Shown here: positions 41,986 to 51,210 of the stretch, in pieces
Layout of the letters: each line of letters begins with the position of its first letter
How positions within the stretch are numbered: the first letter of the stretch is position 1
Source of the DNA: SYFY01 sp031385325
GTDB taxonomy: Bacteria; Pseudomonadota; Gammaproteobacteria; Pseudomonadales; Azotimanducaceae
Assembly (NCBI GenBank): GCA_031385325.1
Contig: JANNBJ010000168.1
Coordinates: 62,001 to 126,000, forward strand
Reading direction: 5' to 3'
Length of the DNA: 64,000 nucleotides
Made by a program: the position numbers and the translations under genes
The notes under the pieces: model-generated
What the model was told of the DNA's origin: nothing
The model's input: only the letters and a program-made list of their open reading frames with translations
The model's database searches: none

Positions 41986-43104
41986 TTACGCTGCGTCGCC
42001 GCTAACGGCTGCGTTGATCAACTTGTCTTGCCACTGACCGAGGCTGCCGATGTTGACGGACAGCAGGCGCGAGCGCCGGTAGTGGAACTGGCAATCGAAT
42101 TCCCAGGTGAAGCCCATGCCGCCATGAGTCTGGATATCCTCTCGGGATGCAAACTCGTAAGCATGGATGGCACCGACACGCGCCGTCGCCGCCGCCAGCG
42201 GCAGATCGTCCGCGTTGGTCGCCAGCGCCCAGGCGCCGAAGTAGCAGTTCGAGCGGGCGATCGTGTTCTTCACATACATGTTCGCGAGTTTGTGTTTGAT
42301 GGCCTGGTAGGACGCAATCGGTCGGCCAAATGCGTAGCGGCCCATCGCGTATTCCTTGGCCTGATCCAATGCCGCCTGGGCCCCTCCCACCTGCTCCCAC
42401 GCAAAGAGCACCGCAGCCCGATCCAACAGTCGCATGGTCAATGCCCAACCCTGACCCTGCGCGCCGAGCAACTCGGCGGCCGCACCGTTGAAGACAACAG
42501 ATGAGTGAGTGCGCGTTGGATCGATCATCTTGATCGGCGACTGGCTGACACCTGATCCCTTGAGATCCACCAGTGCCAGACTGGCGCCATCACCTTTGGC
42601 AGACTTCACGACTACTACTGCGACGTCCGCAACGCTGGCATCAGCAACCGGCACTTTGGTTCCGGTGAGTTTCCCACCGGCAAGCGTCGTCTTGAGATTG
42701 CCCGGTGTCGCGCGTCCCGGACCCTCCGCCATCGCAAACGTCCCGATCGCTTCACCGCTGGCTAGCCTCGGCAACCATGCCGCTTTCTGCGCCGGGCTGC
42801 CGGCCAGCATGAGCGCCTCGGTGGCGAGATAGACCGACGAAGAAAACGATGTCGGCGCAACCGAGCGTCCCATCTCTTCGGCAATCACACACAGTTCGTA
42901 ATAACTCAGACCGAGTCCGCCGTGCTCTTCCGGGACGACGGTGGCAGTGAAACCCATATCGGCTATTTTTTTTGCCAGGTCGCTATCGCCTGTTTTCTGA
43001 CCATTCAGTACCGCACGCACCAGTGTCGGCGGACACTCCCCATCCAGAAAGCTGCGCGCCTGTTCGCGCAGCAGATTCTGGTCTTCGGAAAACTCGAAGT
43101 TCAT
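41986..43104 (-). CDS. Acyl-CoA dehydrogenase-like partner subunit
   Basis: 372 residues with acyl-CoA dehydrogenase layout: helical N-terminal part (FSEDQNLLREQARSFL), VPEEHGGLGLSYYELCVIAE, and the C-terminal THGGMGFTWEFDCQFHYRR. The FAD-contact segment is degraded (FAMAEGPGRATPG in place of TEPxAGSD), and the position of the catalytic Glu has Asp (LLDRAAVLFAW). It is likely the non-catalytic half of a heteromeric dehydrogenase with the gene 10 bases downstream. It is divergent from nadE across 155 bases. Confidence 0.85.
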   Translation of the reverse strand: MNFEFSEDQNLLREQARSFLDGECPPTLVRAVLNGQKTGDSDLAKKIADMGFTATVVPEEHGGLGLSYYELCVIAEEMGRSVAPTSFSSSVYLATEALMLAGSPAQKAAWLPRLASGEAIGTFAMAEGPGRATPGNLKTTLAGGKLTGTKVPVADASVADVAVVVVKSAKGDGASLALVDLKGSGVSQSPIKMIDPTRTHSSVVFNGAAAELLGAQGQGWALTMRLLDRAAVLFAWEQVGGAQAALDQAKEYAMGRYAFGRPIASYQAIKHKLANMYVKNTIARSNCYFGAWALATNADDLPLAAATARVGAIHAYEFASREDIQTHGGMGFTWEFDCQFHYRRSRLLSVNIGSLGQWQDKLINAAVSGDAA

Positions 43105-43144
43105 GACTTTCCCCAGCTTTTTGGTATTCCGGATTCTCTACACT

Positions 43145-43173
43145 TTGGGACTGGAAGGCGAGCCCGCTACACT
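43145..43173 (+). promoter_or_regulatory. Predicted promoter of nadE
   Basis: TTGGGA (43145-43150) and TACACT (43168-43173) with a 17-base spacer. The -10 is part of the TACACTGCC word found before several genes in this window. Transcription would leave a leader of about 80 bases before nadE. Confidence 0.45.
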
Positions 43174-43259
43174 GCCAGCATAATCACGCCCGCGTGCGGC
43201 CAGCAGCCACACCCCGCCGGTATCGTCGACATCAGCACCAGCAGAGGTTTTCACACCGC

Positions 43260-45182
43260 ATGACGCAAGACTTTCGAAGCTTCGGGTTTGTCCGGGTGGC
43301 GGCCGTCGCACCAGTGCTCGTGCTCGGGAATCCAGCCGCCAATTCCAGCGCAATCATTGCTGCCATCACGCAGGAAACGCAGGCTGGTTCAGAAGTCGTG
43401 CTGTTCCCGGAACTTGCTCTCACCGGCTACTCCTGCGAAGACCTGTTTCTCGGCAGCACGCTACTGGATGCTGCGCGTACTGCATTGGCCGACGTTGTAA
43501 AAGCCTGCCAGCACATCACCGCAATCGTCGGTTTACCCTGGCAGCTGAGCGATGGACGTGTGCTCAACTGCGCGGCAGTGATTCAGTCCGGAACCGTGGT
43601 GGGTATGGTTCCGAAAACCCGCCATCCCAACTCCGGAGAATTCTACGAACTACGATGGTTCACCTCCGGCGCCGAGGTCGAAGAACAGGTGAGTGACAGC
43701 GCGCTGGGGCACTTCCTCATCAGCCCGCGCCAGCTCTTCGACTGCAACGACTACCGGTTCGGCATCGAGATTTGCGAAGATCTGTGGTCGCCTGAGCCAC
43801 CCTCAACCGATGCCTGCCTGGCCGGTGCTGAAATCATCTTCAACCCTTCAGCGTCGAACGAACTCATTGGCAAGGCCATGTATCGGCGAGACCTCGTCCG
43901 CATGACCAGCGCTCGTCTGCTCTGCGCCTATGTTTATGCGGGCAGTGGTCCCATGGAGTCGACCAAGGACATCGTTTTTGGCGGCCATCTGTTGTTGGCA
44001 GAAAACGGAATTCTGGTCACAGAAAGCGAGCGATTCAATCTGCAGGGCTCCCGGCTACGGCAGGAGATCGACGTCCATCGGCTGCGGCATGAGCGGCGCA
44101 GCAACATCACCTTTGCACACAGCGATCGCCCCACCGATTACTCGCGGATCCGCATCACACGCCATGGCCAGCACATCGAACGATTGACTCGATCGATCAA
44201 TCCACATCCGTTTGTACCTGACGATCCGCTTGAGTTCGAACAGCGGGCGGACGAGATTCTCGCCATTCAGAGCACCGCGCTGGCACGGCGCATGATTGCC
44301 AGTCGGGCGAAGACACTGGTCATTGGCCTTTCCGGTGGGCTCGATTCAACCCTCGCCTTCCTGGTTTGTCTGCAGACACTCGCCAAGCTTGGCCTGGATA
44401 AACAGGCCTTGCACGCGATCACATCGCCAGGCCCCGGAACGACCAGCCACACCTACGATAGCGTTAGCCAGTTGGGCGCCACCACGGGCGTGGTGATTCG
44501 CGACATCCCGATTCACGAAGTAGTTGCACACAACCTTGCGTCTCTCGATCACGTCGCCCATGACACAGTCTTCGAAAACGTCCAGGCACGTCAGCGAACC
44601 ACGATCCTGTTCAACTACGCGAATCAGCAGAACGGCATCGTTATCGGTACCGGTGATCTGTCGGAACTTGCACTCGGCTGGTGTACGTTCAATGCCGATC
44701 ACATGGCGAACTACAACGTCAATGTCAGCATACCGAAGACGATGATCAGCTATCTGGTTCGCTGGTATGCCAAACATCGCGCTGACGCACCACTCGCGGC
44801 AGTGCTTGCGCGCATCATCGCGACGCCAATTTCGCCCGAGCTGTTACCCGCCAAAAACGGCGAAATCAGCCAGCGCACAGAAGAGATCATCGGTCCTTAC
44901 GCCCTCCATGATTTTTTCCTGTACCACTATCTGCGCAGTGGCGCTGGTCCGGCTCGGATCCTCGCGCTGGCGGAAGTGGCCTTCACTGGCGTTTACCCGC
45001 GTGTTGTCATTCAGCAATGGCTGCGCCTGTTTTTTCAGCGTTTTTATACACAGCAATTCAAGCGCACGACGTTGCCGCCTGGTCCCAAGGTCGGCACTGT
45101 GAGCCTGTCACCACGTGGCGACTGGCGCATGCCGGACGAGGCCAGTGTCGAGAGCCTGTTGCAGATCATCGATTCGCTGTAA
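43260..45182 (+). CDS. nadE: Glutamine-dependent NAD+ synthetase
   Basis: 640 residues; last step of NAD+ synthesis. The N-terminal nitrilase-fold glutaminase domain has the triad Glu51 (FPELALTGYSCEDL), Lys119 (VPKTRHPN) and Cys172 (GIEICEDLW). The C-terminal ATP-pyrophosphatase domain has the loop SGGLDS at 358-363. Both domains are complete, so glutamine can serve as nitrogen source. I start at the ATG at 43260; the preceding codons lack a ribosome site and lie in the promoter region. Confidence 0.97.
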   Translation: MTQDFRSFGFVRVAAVAPVLVLGNPAANSSAIIAAITQETQAGSEVVLFPELALTGYSCEDLFLGSTLLDAARTALADVVKACQHITAIVGLPWQLSDGRVLNCAAVIQSGTVVGMVPKTRHPNSGEFYELRWFTSGAEVEEQVSDSALGHFLISPRQLFDCNDYRFGIEICEDLWSPEPPSTDACLAGAEIIFNPSASNELIGKAMYRRDLVRMTSARLLCAYVYAGSGPMESTKDIVFGGHLLLAENGILVTESERFNLQGSRLRQEIDVHRLRHERRSNITFAHSDRPTDYSRIRITRHGQHIERLTRSINPHPFVPDDPLEFEQRADEILAIQSTALARRMIASRAKTLVIGLSGGLDSTLAFLVCLQTLAKLGLDKQALHAITSPGPGTTSHTYDSVSQLGATTGVVIRDIPIHEVVAHNLASLDHVAHDTVFENVQARQRTTILFNYANQQNGIVIGTGDLSELALGWCTFNADHMANYNVNVSIPKTMISYLVRWYAKHRADAPLAAVLARIIATPISPELLPAKNGEISQRTEEIIGPYALHDFFLYHYLRSGAGPARILALAEVAFTGVYPRVVIQQWLRLFFQRFYTQQFKRTTLPPGPKVGTVSLSPRGDWRMPDEASVESLLQIIDSL

Positions 45183-45216
45183 TCACGCGAGCGTCGCAAA
45201 TCCCGGAGAAGTGATC

Positions 45217-46143
45217 ATGACGAGATGGGTCATTCTTGTTTGCCTGTTGATCGCGACTCACGCGATGGCCAAGGAGCAGCAGAGCAAACACTGTGGCGCT
45301 GAAGGTGTGTGGGTTGAAATTCTCGGCGCTGGCAGCGGTGAGTTGAATCAGGACTGGGCGGGGCCATCCTACATTGTCTGGATCGATGACAAGGCAAGGC
45401 TTCTGGTCGAAGCCGGCGCCTCCAGCACCACACAATTTGCCAAAGCCGGCGCACGCCTCGAAGATCTCGATGCCATCGTGCTCAGCAGCCTCGAACCTCA
45501 CCTGACCACATCCCTCCCTGCCTATCTTGCTGGCTCCATTGAGTCCACCCGGGATCGGCTGCTGCCCCTGCTCGGGCCGGACGGCAACTCGTCACATCCG
45601 GGGGCCGTTGATTTCATCGATCGTCTGATCGGCGCGGCAGGGGCCTGGCCGGATTACGCTGGCCTGCTCAACAAGCGAACACATGCAGGATACAAACTCA
45701 CCGTGACCGCGGTGCCCACCGCTGGCAAACGACGCTGGGCACGTTTTGGCTCAGACAACCTGCGCCTGTCGGCGATCGCAGTTGATCACGGCGACCAACC
45801 GGCGCTTGCCTGGCGGGTTGACGCAGGCGATGTATCCATCGTGTTCACGGGCGCGTTCAGTCATGACAAGGATCAACTGGTCAACTTTGCCAAGGGTGCA
45901 AACGCGCTCGTAGTCACCCATGCCATCACCGAAAGCATGCGTGGTGAGTGGCTGAAGCGATATGCGCCACCTTCCAAGATTGCGGAGGTCGCGGCAGGGG
46001 CCGACGTGGATACTCTGATTCTCGGTCACCGCACCAACCGTACCCGCGGGCGTGAGTCACAGAGCCGCGAAGCCATTCTCAAGCACTTCACGAAATCGCT
46101 GATCTTTGCCAACGACAGTGAGTGTTGGGGATTCAGCCCCTGA
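45217..46143 (+). CDS. Exported metallo-beta-lactamase-fold protein with degraded metal site
   Basis: 308 residues. Signal peptide TRWVILVCLLIATHAMA implies periplasmic location; GGAG stands upstream of the ATG. The order of segments is that of ribonuclease-Z-like hydrolases (GPSYIVWIDDKARLLVEAG, then VDHGDQPALAWRVD, then GAFSHDKDQLVNFAKGANAL). However, the HxHxDH motif is replaced by SSLEPHLTTS and the GDT Asp by GAF. Most zinc ligands are therefore lost, and it may be a binding protein or pseudoenzyme. It follows nadE by 34 bases. Confidence 0.82.
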   Translation: MTRWVILVCLLIATHAMAKEQQSKHCGAEGVWVEILGAGSGELNQDWAGPSYIVWIDDKARLLVEAGASSTTQFAKAGARLEDLDAIVLSSLEPHLTTSLPAYLAGSIESTRDRLLPLLGPDGNSSHPGAVDFIDRLIGAAGAWPDYAGLLNKRTHAGYKLTVTAVPTAGKRRWARFGSDNLRLSAIAVDHGDQPALAWRVDAGDVSIVFTGAFSHDKDQLVNFAKGANALVVTHAITESMRGEWLKRYAPPSKIAEVAAGADVDTLILGHRTNRTRGRESQSREAILKHFTKSLIFANDSECWGFSP

Positions 46144-46147
46144 GGTC

Positions 46148-48067
46148 TCAGCTTGTTTCTTCCCTGCGTTGAACAAGCACATCCAGTTTTTTGAGCAGTT
46201 GTTCAAGTCGATAGGGCTTGGCGAGAAAATCAACACGCGAGCCTCGCGCCAAGCGTGCTGCTGCCTCGTGCGCGTCGAAGCCGCTGGACAGCAGAATCGG
46301 TAAATCGGGACGAATGCGCCGCAGTGCATGGAAAGTCGCCTCACCATCCATCTCAGGCATGCTCATGTCGACGATTGCTACCTGCACGACCTGTGGCTGC
46401 TCTTCAAGCATCGACATGGCAGCTGCACCACCCCCGGCATCGATCGTTAGATAATCCGCGCTTTGCAGCATTCGTACAACCATCCGGCGAACATCTTCCT
46501 GATCGTCAACCACGAGAATGGTCGGCTTGTCTCCCAAGACGGCCGATCGCGACGTCGACTCGACATCCGCGATCTGCCCCTCACTCGCAGGAAGATAGAG
46601 TGTGAAGTCGCTGCCACGATTTTCCTGGCTCACCACGCTTATGCCACCACCATGCGCTTTGGCAATGCCCAGTGCCGCAGCAAGACCAAGCCCTCGACCA
46701 TTGGATTTGGTCGTATAAAACGGGTCAAAGACGTGTTTGAGTGTTTCTGCATTCATGCCAGCCCCGTTATCCGTCACCTTCAGGAAACAGTACTCTCCGG
46801 CCGATCGATCAAGGAGTGGTTCCAGCGCCAGCGCCCGCTCCGCATTGAGCGTTTCGCGCCCGACTGTTACCAGAATACTGCCACCACGCTCAGCCGTTGC
46901 GTCACCCGCATTGATGATGAGATTGAGAACGATCTGCTGCAGCTGACCACGATCAGCCCGCACCACCAACTCTCCATGGGACTCGGCCACCCGCAGTTCG
47001 ACACCCGGCGAAAGCGAACTGCGCGCAAGGGCGCAGACCCCGGAAACTTCCCGTGCAAGATCCAGCAGCGCAACGATGGTGGTGCCTCGACCCGCATAGG
47101 CCAGCAGCTCGCGGGACAACAAGGCCGCGCGTTCTCCTGCATCGATGATGGAATCAAGTTCACCGCGCATGTTCGAGTTGGCCGTGCGGCCCTGCAACAG
47201 ACTGGCGCGGCCAATGACGATGGCCAACAGATTGTTGAAGTCGTGCGCCACCCCGCCAGCCAGCAATCCCAGGCTTTCCAGCCTTTCCGCGTGGGCGAGA
47301 CGCTCCTGCAGATGTTCCCGTTGTCTTGCCTCAGCCTGAAAATTTGCGAGGTTTTCTTCCGCGGCCTGACGCTGCCGCTCGCTCTCCTCCTGCGCCGAAT
47401 TCAGGTAATACCGGTATCGGGAAGCCAATTGCTGCATCAACACCGACAACAGGGTTGAGGCGCTGATGGTCATGGAGTTGATGTACCAGAAGTCGACATT
47501 TCCGCGCAGCAAGCCTCCAATCACAAACGCAGAGAGAATCACGCCTGTCAGGAAAAAAAAGCGAGCCCACGCCATGCCGACAAAACCGAGACCAGCCTGG
47601 ACGATGACTTGCCCATAGAACGCCGATTCCAGACCCAGCAATCCAATCGCAAAGGTGTTGTCGATGGAGATGACTGCCACTACCCAGGTGACCAGCGTGG
47701 CAGAGTTGGGGGCATTGGTTCGCCACCGGAAACCCTGCACCAAAAATAGAAGACTGGTCAGCCCAGTCATCAGGCATACGATCAGCCGCTCAGGTTGAAC
47801 CAGTCCGACCCAATGTGCCCAGGTAATAAATGCATAGTAGATACAGAGAATCGCACAGGCGGGAATCGTCGCTTCACGGATCGCTCGCTCAAAGAGCGAG
47901 ATCCGCAAAGACGGTGATGCAGTCGGAACAAGCTCAGCCAATCCAGCCTTCCATCGAACTTCAGGCACATTGTCTGCCAGAAACGGGACCCGCGCACCAA
48001 CACAAAGCTTGAACTTCACCTGGCTCCGACCCGCGTCCAACGGGCCGCGCCATGTGATCCGGATCAT
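46148..48067 (-). CDS. Hybrid sensor histidine kinase with C-terminal receiver
   Basis: About 639 residues from the ATG at 48067; the start is uncertain because the frame is open further and would overlap the divergent nitroreductase. Order of domains: six or seven membrane helices (about 65-215), a coiled coil (225-265), HisKA with His275 (AGGVAHDFNNLL), an HATPase domain with LNLIINAGDAT, DNGAGM and GRGLGLA, and a receiver domain with Asp567 (IVDMSMPEMDG) and Lys617. The membrane region resembles an MASE-type sensor. No DNA-binding regulator lies beside it, so the output partner is elsewhere. Confidence 0.9.
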   Translation of the reverse strand: MIRITWRGPLDAGRSQVKFKLCVGARVPFLADNVPEVRWKAGLAELVPTASPSLRISLFERAIREATIPACAILCIYYAFITWAHWVGLVQPERLIVCLMTGLTSLLFLVQGFRWRTNAPNSATLVTWVVAVISIDNTFAIGLLGLESAFYGQVIVQAGLGFVGMAWARFFFLTGVILSAFVIGGLLRGNVDFWYINSMTISASTLLSVLMQQLASRYRYYLNSAQEESERQRQAAEENLANFQAEARQREHLQERLAHAERLESLGLLAGGVAHDFNNLLAIVIGRASLLQGRTANSNMRGELDSIIDAGERAALLSRELLAYAGRGTTIVALLDLAREVSGVCALARSSLSPGVELRVAESHGELVVRADRGQLQQIVLNLIINAGDATAERGGSILVTVGRETLNAERALALEPLLDRSAGEYCFLKVTDNGAGMNAETLKHVFDPFYTTKSNGRGLGLAAALGIAKAHGGGISVVSQENRGSDFTLYLPASEGQIADVESTSRSAVLGDKPTILVVDDQEDVRRMVVRMLQSADYLTIDAGGGAAAMSMLEEQPQVVQVAIVDMSMPEMDGEATFHALRRIRPDLPILLSSGFDAHEAAARLARGSRVDFLAKPYRLEQLLKKLDVLVQRREETS

Positions 48068-48074
48068 CGTGCAG

Positions 48075-48083
48075 TACACTGCA
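48075..48083 (+). promoter_or_regulatory. TACACTGCA promoter-like word before the nitroreductase
   Basis: TACACT as a -10 element, 42 bases before the nitroreductase ATG; a near match to the recurrent TACACTGCC word. No good -35 is visible. It overlaps the 5' end region of the divergent kinase gene. Confidence 0.3.
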
Positions 48084-48122
48084 ACTTCTGACCATTTCTT
48101 TAACTTTCCGGCTGGGGGCAGC

Positions 48123-48761
48123 ATGACCTTTGATCTTTCCGTTACCGACAAACTCCTCTCCACCACGCGCGCGGTCCGCAAGCGCCTGGACCTCACGCGG
48201 CCCGTGCCACGCAAGCTGATCGAGGAATGCCTTGAACTCGCCGTGCAGGCACCAACCGGATCCAACTCACAGACCTGGCGCTGGCTGGTCATCGACGATG
48301 CGGGAACGCGGAAAGCGCTGGCCGATCTGTATCGCAAAGCGGCTGGCGGTTACCTCTCCGCAGCCGGAGAACAAGCCGAGGCTACCGGTAACGCACAGAC
48401 CAAGCGCGTGTTCTCTTCGGCGATCTATCTGATGGAACATCTGCACGAAGCACCCGTGCATCTGATCCCTTGTGTCGAAGGCCGGCCGCCGGCGAATACA
48501 CCATCACCGATGATGGCAGGCCTGTTCGGATCGATATTCCCTGCCGTATGGAGTTTCCAGCTCGCGGCACGTTCACGCGGCCTCGGCACGGCGCTGACAA
48601 CATTGCACCTCATGCATGAAAAGGAAGCGGCGCAGATTCTCGGTCTGCCTGACAACGTCATGCAGGTCGCCCTGCTGCCGGTTGCCTATACGCTTGGTAT
48701 GGACTTCAAGCGCGCCGAGAGACCACCGGTTTCCACCATCACCCACTGGAACAAGTGGTAG
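48123..48761 (+). CDS. Nitroreductase family FMN-dependent oxidoreductase
   Basis: 212 residues. LSTTRAVRKRLDLTRPVP and APTGSNSQTWRWLVIDD are the N-terminal FMN-binding blocks of the nitroreductase family; GLGTALTTLHLMHEKEAAQI and LPVAYTLGMDFKRA complete the fold. A cytoplasmic NAD(P)H-dependent reductase of nitro compounds, quinones or enones; the natural substrate is not predictable. GGGGG lies upstream of the ATG. It is divergent from the sensor kinase with 55 bases between, so kinase-dependent control is possible but unproven. Confidence 0.9.
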   Translation: MTFDLSVTDKLLSTTRAVRKRLDLTRPVPRKLIEECLELAVQAPTGSNSQTWRWLVIDDAGTRKALADLYRKAAGGYLSAAGEQAEATGNAQTKRVFSSAIYLMEHLHEAPVHLIPCVEGRPPANTPSPMMAGLFGSIFPAVWSFQLAARSRGLGTALTTLHLMHEKEAAQILGLPDNVMQVALLPVAYTLGMDFKRAERPPVSTITHWNKW

Positions 48762-49046
48762 TCAGCGATCGGCCAGACGTTGCGCCAGTTCTCCCTGAAA
48801 GGCGGGGTAATAACGCTCAACGTCCATGATGTCGAAAACCGGCTGAATCGAAGTATTGGGTTCCTGCTCCAGCAGGAACCTGAAGGTCTGGATCAGCACC
48901 CATTCGTGGGTGCACCGCCGGCCTGACAGTATTCGGTAATCGGCCTGTGTCATGCGCACTTCATGGACTGTCAACTGCTGCCCCTGAACCGTCACCTGGT
49001 AAAGGTCTTCTTCAATATGCGTCACGCTGATCACGCTTTCCTCCAC
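48762..49046 (-). CDS. Conserved-looking hypothetical small protein
   Basis: 94 residues, acidic, with a beta-rich N-terminal half (SVTHIEEDLYQVTVQGQQLT) and a helical part (CTHEWVLIQTFRFLLEQEP) followed by FDIMDVERYYPAF. No signal peptide. I do not recognise the family. The gene abuts the convergent nitroreductase stop and is divergent from the thioesterase across 68 bases. Confidence 0.65.
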   Translation of the reverse strand: MEESVISVTHIEEDLYQVTVQGQQLTVHEVRMTQADYRILSGRRCTHEWVLIQTFRFLLEQEPNTSIQPVFDIMDVERYYPAFQGELAQRLADR

Positions 49047-49114
49047 GGTCTCTGCTGTCTCGTCAAGGCATCACCACATCACCCACGGTCAGCAGATACG
49101 TGCTGGAGCTTGTC

Positions 49115-49576
49115 ATGATCACGCCATCGCTTGCTGATCTTGTGGCTGAACTGGAAGCCACCTGGTACGAGAAAATTCCGATCACCAAAGCCATGCAGGC
49201 CAAGGTTGCGTCATTTGACGGCAATACGCTGGTGGTCGCTGCCGCTCTGGGGCCGAACATCAACCTGCATGGTACTGCCTTCGCTGGCAGCCTCTACACC
49301 GTTTGCGCGCTCACCGGCTGGAGCATGCTGCATCTGCAGACCCGTCTGCATGCTTGTGAGGGTTCCATCGTGCTGGCCAGCGGTCACATCGATTACCACA
49401 AACCGGTTCGCGAAGATCTGGTTGCAACGTGTGTGTTCGGTAATCAGGAAGAAGCCTTCGCGAAGCTTGCCACCACTGGCAAGGCAAGATTTCCATTGAC
49501 CGCCTCCATTCCAGGCGCTGGTCTCGATGCCGCAGTGTTCAAGGGGGAGTACGCGTTGTTGCGCCGCGCCCACTGA
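49115..49576 (+). CDS. Hotdog-fold thioesterase (YiiD C-terminal domain family)
   Basis: 153 residues from the ATG at 49115, with GGAG upstream. Matches the thioesterase half of YiiD: WYEKIPITKAMQAKV, LGPNINLHGTAFAGSLYTVC, ALTGWSMLHL and GHIDYHKPVRED. The NLHGTAFAGS segment is the active-site helix region of this hotdog group. The GNAT domain fused to it in E. coli YiiD is absent. It probably hydrolyses an acyl-CoA or acyl-ACP. It converges on the LLM gene with 11 bases between. Confidence 0.85.
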   Translation: MITPSLADLVAELEATWYEKIPITKAMQAKVASFDGNTLVVAAALGPNINLHGTAFAGSLYTVCALTGWSMLHLQTRLHACEGSIVLASGHIDYHKPVREDLVATCVFGNQEEAFAKLATTGKARFPLTASIPGAGLDAAVFKGEYALLRRAH

Positions 49577-49587
49577 ATCAGCGCGGC

Positions 49588-50400
49588 TCAGAGCTTGCCA
49601 GACAACGCCGCGAGTTCATCCAGTTGTCGCTGATACTGCGCTGCTTCGTCGTACCGCAGCGTACAGATCAGTCGTTCGACACCTAGTTCCCGATAGGCAT
49701 GAATCTGCGCCAGCGCGGCCCCTGCGTCCTTCAATGAAATCGAGGCGAGCACGGTCACTGGACCTCGAGTAACTCCACGATCAACGGCCATTCGCGTAAA
49801 CACGACCAGATCCTCCGCCAGCGCCTCTGGACTACGGGCCATGGGTAGCCAGCCATGACCAAAACGCAACGCGCGTTCAAACGCCTGCGGCGGTTGGCCA
49901 CCAACATAAATGGGTGGCGCGGGTGGACGAGGGTCGAAGATGAGCGGTTGACCGTTCAGGCTGACCACAGGTTTGTCGAAACACTCGGCCAGAAACGCCA
50001 GTTGTTCGTCACTGACACGGGCGCGCACAGACCGGGGAATGCCCAATGCCCTGAACTCGGCTGCCATCCAGCCAATGCCGACACCCAGCAACAGACGTAA
50101 TCCGGTGAGTTCGTGGACCGTCGCAATCGCCTTGGCTGTGGGCAGCGTCGGTCGATACGGCAATATGAGCGCACCAGTGCCGAGCTTGATCCTTGATGTG
50201 AAACCGCCGAGCCACGCCAGTGTTGTCAGCGGATCCGTGTAACGACCGTCACTGCCTTGGGCATCGTCCGGTGGAATGGCGATGTGATCAGTAATCCAGA
50301 TGGACTCAAAGCCATTGGCTTCGGCATGACACGTACACGCACGCATCGTTGCCGCGTGGCTTTGCGGCCCCATATTGCGTAGCGTCACTCCGAGGTGCAT
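49588..50400 (-). CDS. LLM-class (luciferase-like) flavin-dependent oxidoreductase
   Basis: 270 residues. TDHIAIPPD, SRIKLGTGALILPYR, GRLLLGVGIGWMAAEF-type segment (LLLGVGIGWMAAEFRALG) and PPIYVGGQPPQAFERALRFG are the barrel signatures of the F420-dependent-type LLM oxidoreductases. Whether it uses F420 or FMN cannot be read from the sequence. No partner reductase is adjacent. The downstream neighbour is convergent. Confidence 0.88.
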   Translation of the reverse strand: MHLGVTLRNMGPQSHAATMRACTCHAEANGFESIWITDHIAIPPDDAQGSDGRYTDPLTTLAWLGGFTSRIKLGTGALILPYRPTLPTAKAIATVHELTGLRLLLGVGIGWMAAEFRALGIPRSVRARVSDEQLAFLAECFDKPVVSLNGQPLIFDPRPPAPPIYVGGQPPQAFERALRFGHGWLPMARSPEALAEDLVVFTRMAVDRGVTRGPVTVLASISLKDAGAALAQIHAYRELGVERLICTLRYDEAAQYQRQLDELAALSGKL

Positions 50401-50463
50401 GTCACTCGCTTACGACACGAGCCTGCCGAAAATGCCAGTAACTGCCTCATCATCACCACCGAT

Positions 50464-50868
50464 TCATAACCCCTGATAAGGATCCTGAGTATCCAGTTTG
50501 AACGTCAGCGTGCTGCGCAGACCCAGCGCGGGCACTGCCTGACCATCTTGACGTCTGGGCTGAAAACGCCAGCTCCTGACGGTTTCGAGGGCTGCCACAT
50601 CAAACACCACCGGTGGCTGCGCCGAGATGACCACCGCATTTTCAACGGCCCCGGTTGCCGCGACGTCATAACCGACGACCACCTCACCTTCGATGTGTTG
50701 TGCCCGCGCTTGCGCCGGATAGACAACCTCCTGCCCGCCAATCAGTAACGCCGGGCGATCGCCACTGGCACAGCCTGTCAGCAACACCACGAAAAGAGTG
50801 ACGATCAGGCGTCTGGCGGAAGATCGACGTGCGGGAAACGGGCCGCGCAGGAAAACGTCCTGATCCAT
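50464..50868 (-). CDS. Lipoprotein with TonB C-terminal domain
   Basis: 134 residues. A basic N-terminus and hydrophobic stretch (RRLIVTLFVVLLTGC) end in a lipobox with Cys33; the rest is a TonB C-terminal fold (YPAQARAQHIEGEVVVGYDV, then VRSWRFQPRRQDG). The usual TonB membrane helix and Pro-rich linker are missing, so it is not a canonical energy transducer. The ATG at 50868 is far downstream of the open-frame start, chosen for the signal peptide. It is divergent from the oxygenase island with 30 bases between. Confidence 0.82.
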   Translation of the reverse strand: MDQDVFLRGPFPARRSSARRLIVTLFVVLLTGCASGDRPALLIGGQEVVYPAQARAQHIEGEVVVGYDVAATGAVENAVVISAQPPVVFDVAALETVRSWRFQPRRQDGQAVPALGLRSTLTFKLDTQDPYQGL

Positions 50869-50898
50869 GACATTCACTTCACATGATAAGCTGCAGAT

Positions 50899-51210
50899 AT
50901 GCGCAACATACGACAAAACGTGCTCGTGCTGTACCTCGAAACCTCGGCGCTGGACTCGCGAACCATCGCCTGGTCTATTTACGAAGGTGCAAGCACTGCC
51001 CGCCACGATGCAGGTGACACCGATACGCCACCCTACGACACCGGGCTTGCTGCCTTGCGCGATGGCTGGCGTCTCATTCAGGCCTCTCAACTGCAACAGC
51101 ATGCAGCGGGTGACGAATTCCGGGTGGGGTATCTGAAGTACGAGTTCTTCTTTGAGCAACTGGTGGATACCAACTACGCCTTGCCCGCACGACAGGAGAC
51201 GCCAACATGA
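50899..51210 (+). CDS. Hypothetical small protein, first gene of the oxygenase island
   Basis: 103 residues. Recognisable segments are LVLYLETSALDSRTIAWS, GLAALRDGWRLIQASQL and GYLKYEFFFEQL. I do not know the family, though the pattern of DGWRLIQ and LKYEFFFE looks conserved. Its stop overlaps the start of the phytanoyl-CoA-dioxygenase-like gene (ATGA), so it is translated with it. The -10-like GATAAG at 50885-50890 lies only 8 bases before the ATG. Confidence 0.7.
   Translation: MRNIRQNVLVLYLETSALDSRTIAWSIYEGASTARHDAGDTDTPPYDTGLAALRDGWRLIQASQLQQHAAGDEFRVGYLKYEFFFEQLVDTNYALPARQETPT

Noticed and set aside
48068..48337. Upstream extension of the sensor-kinase frame
   Set aside because: It runs antisense through the nitroreductase start and first codons and is Arg/Ser-rich without domain similarity.
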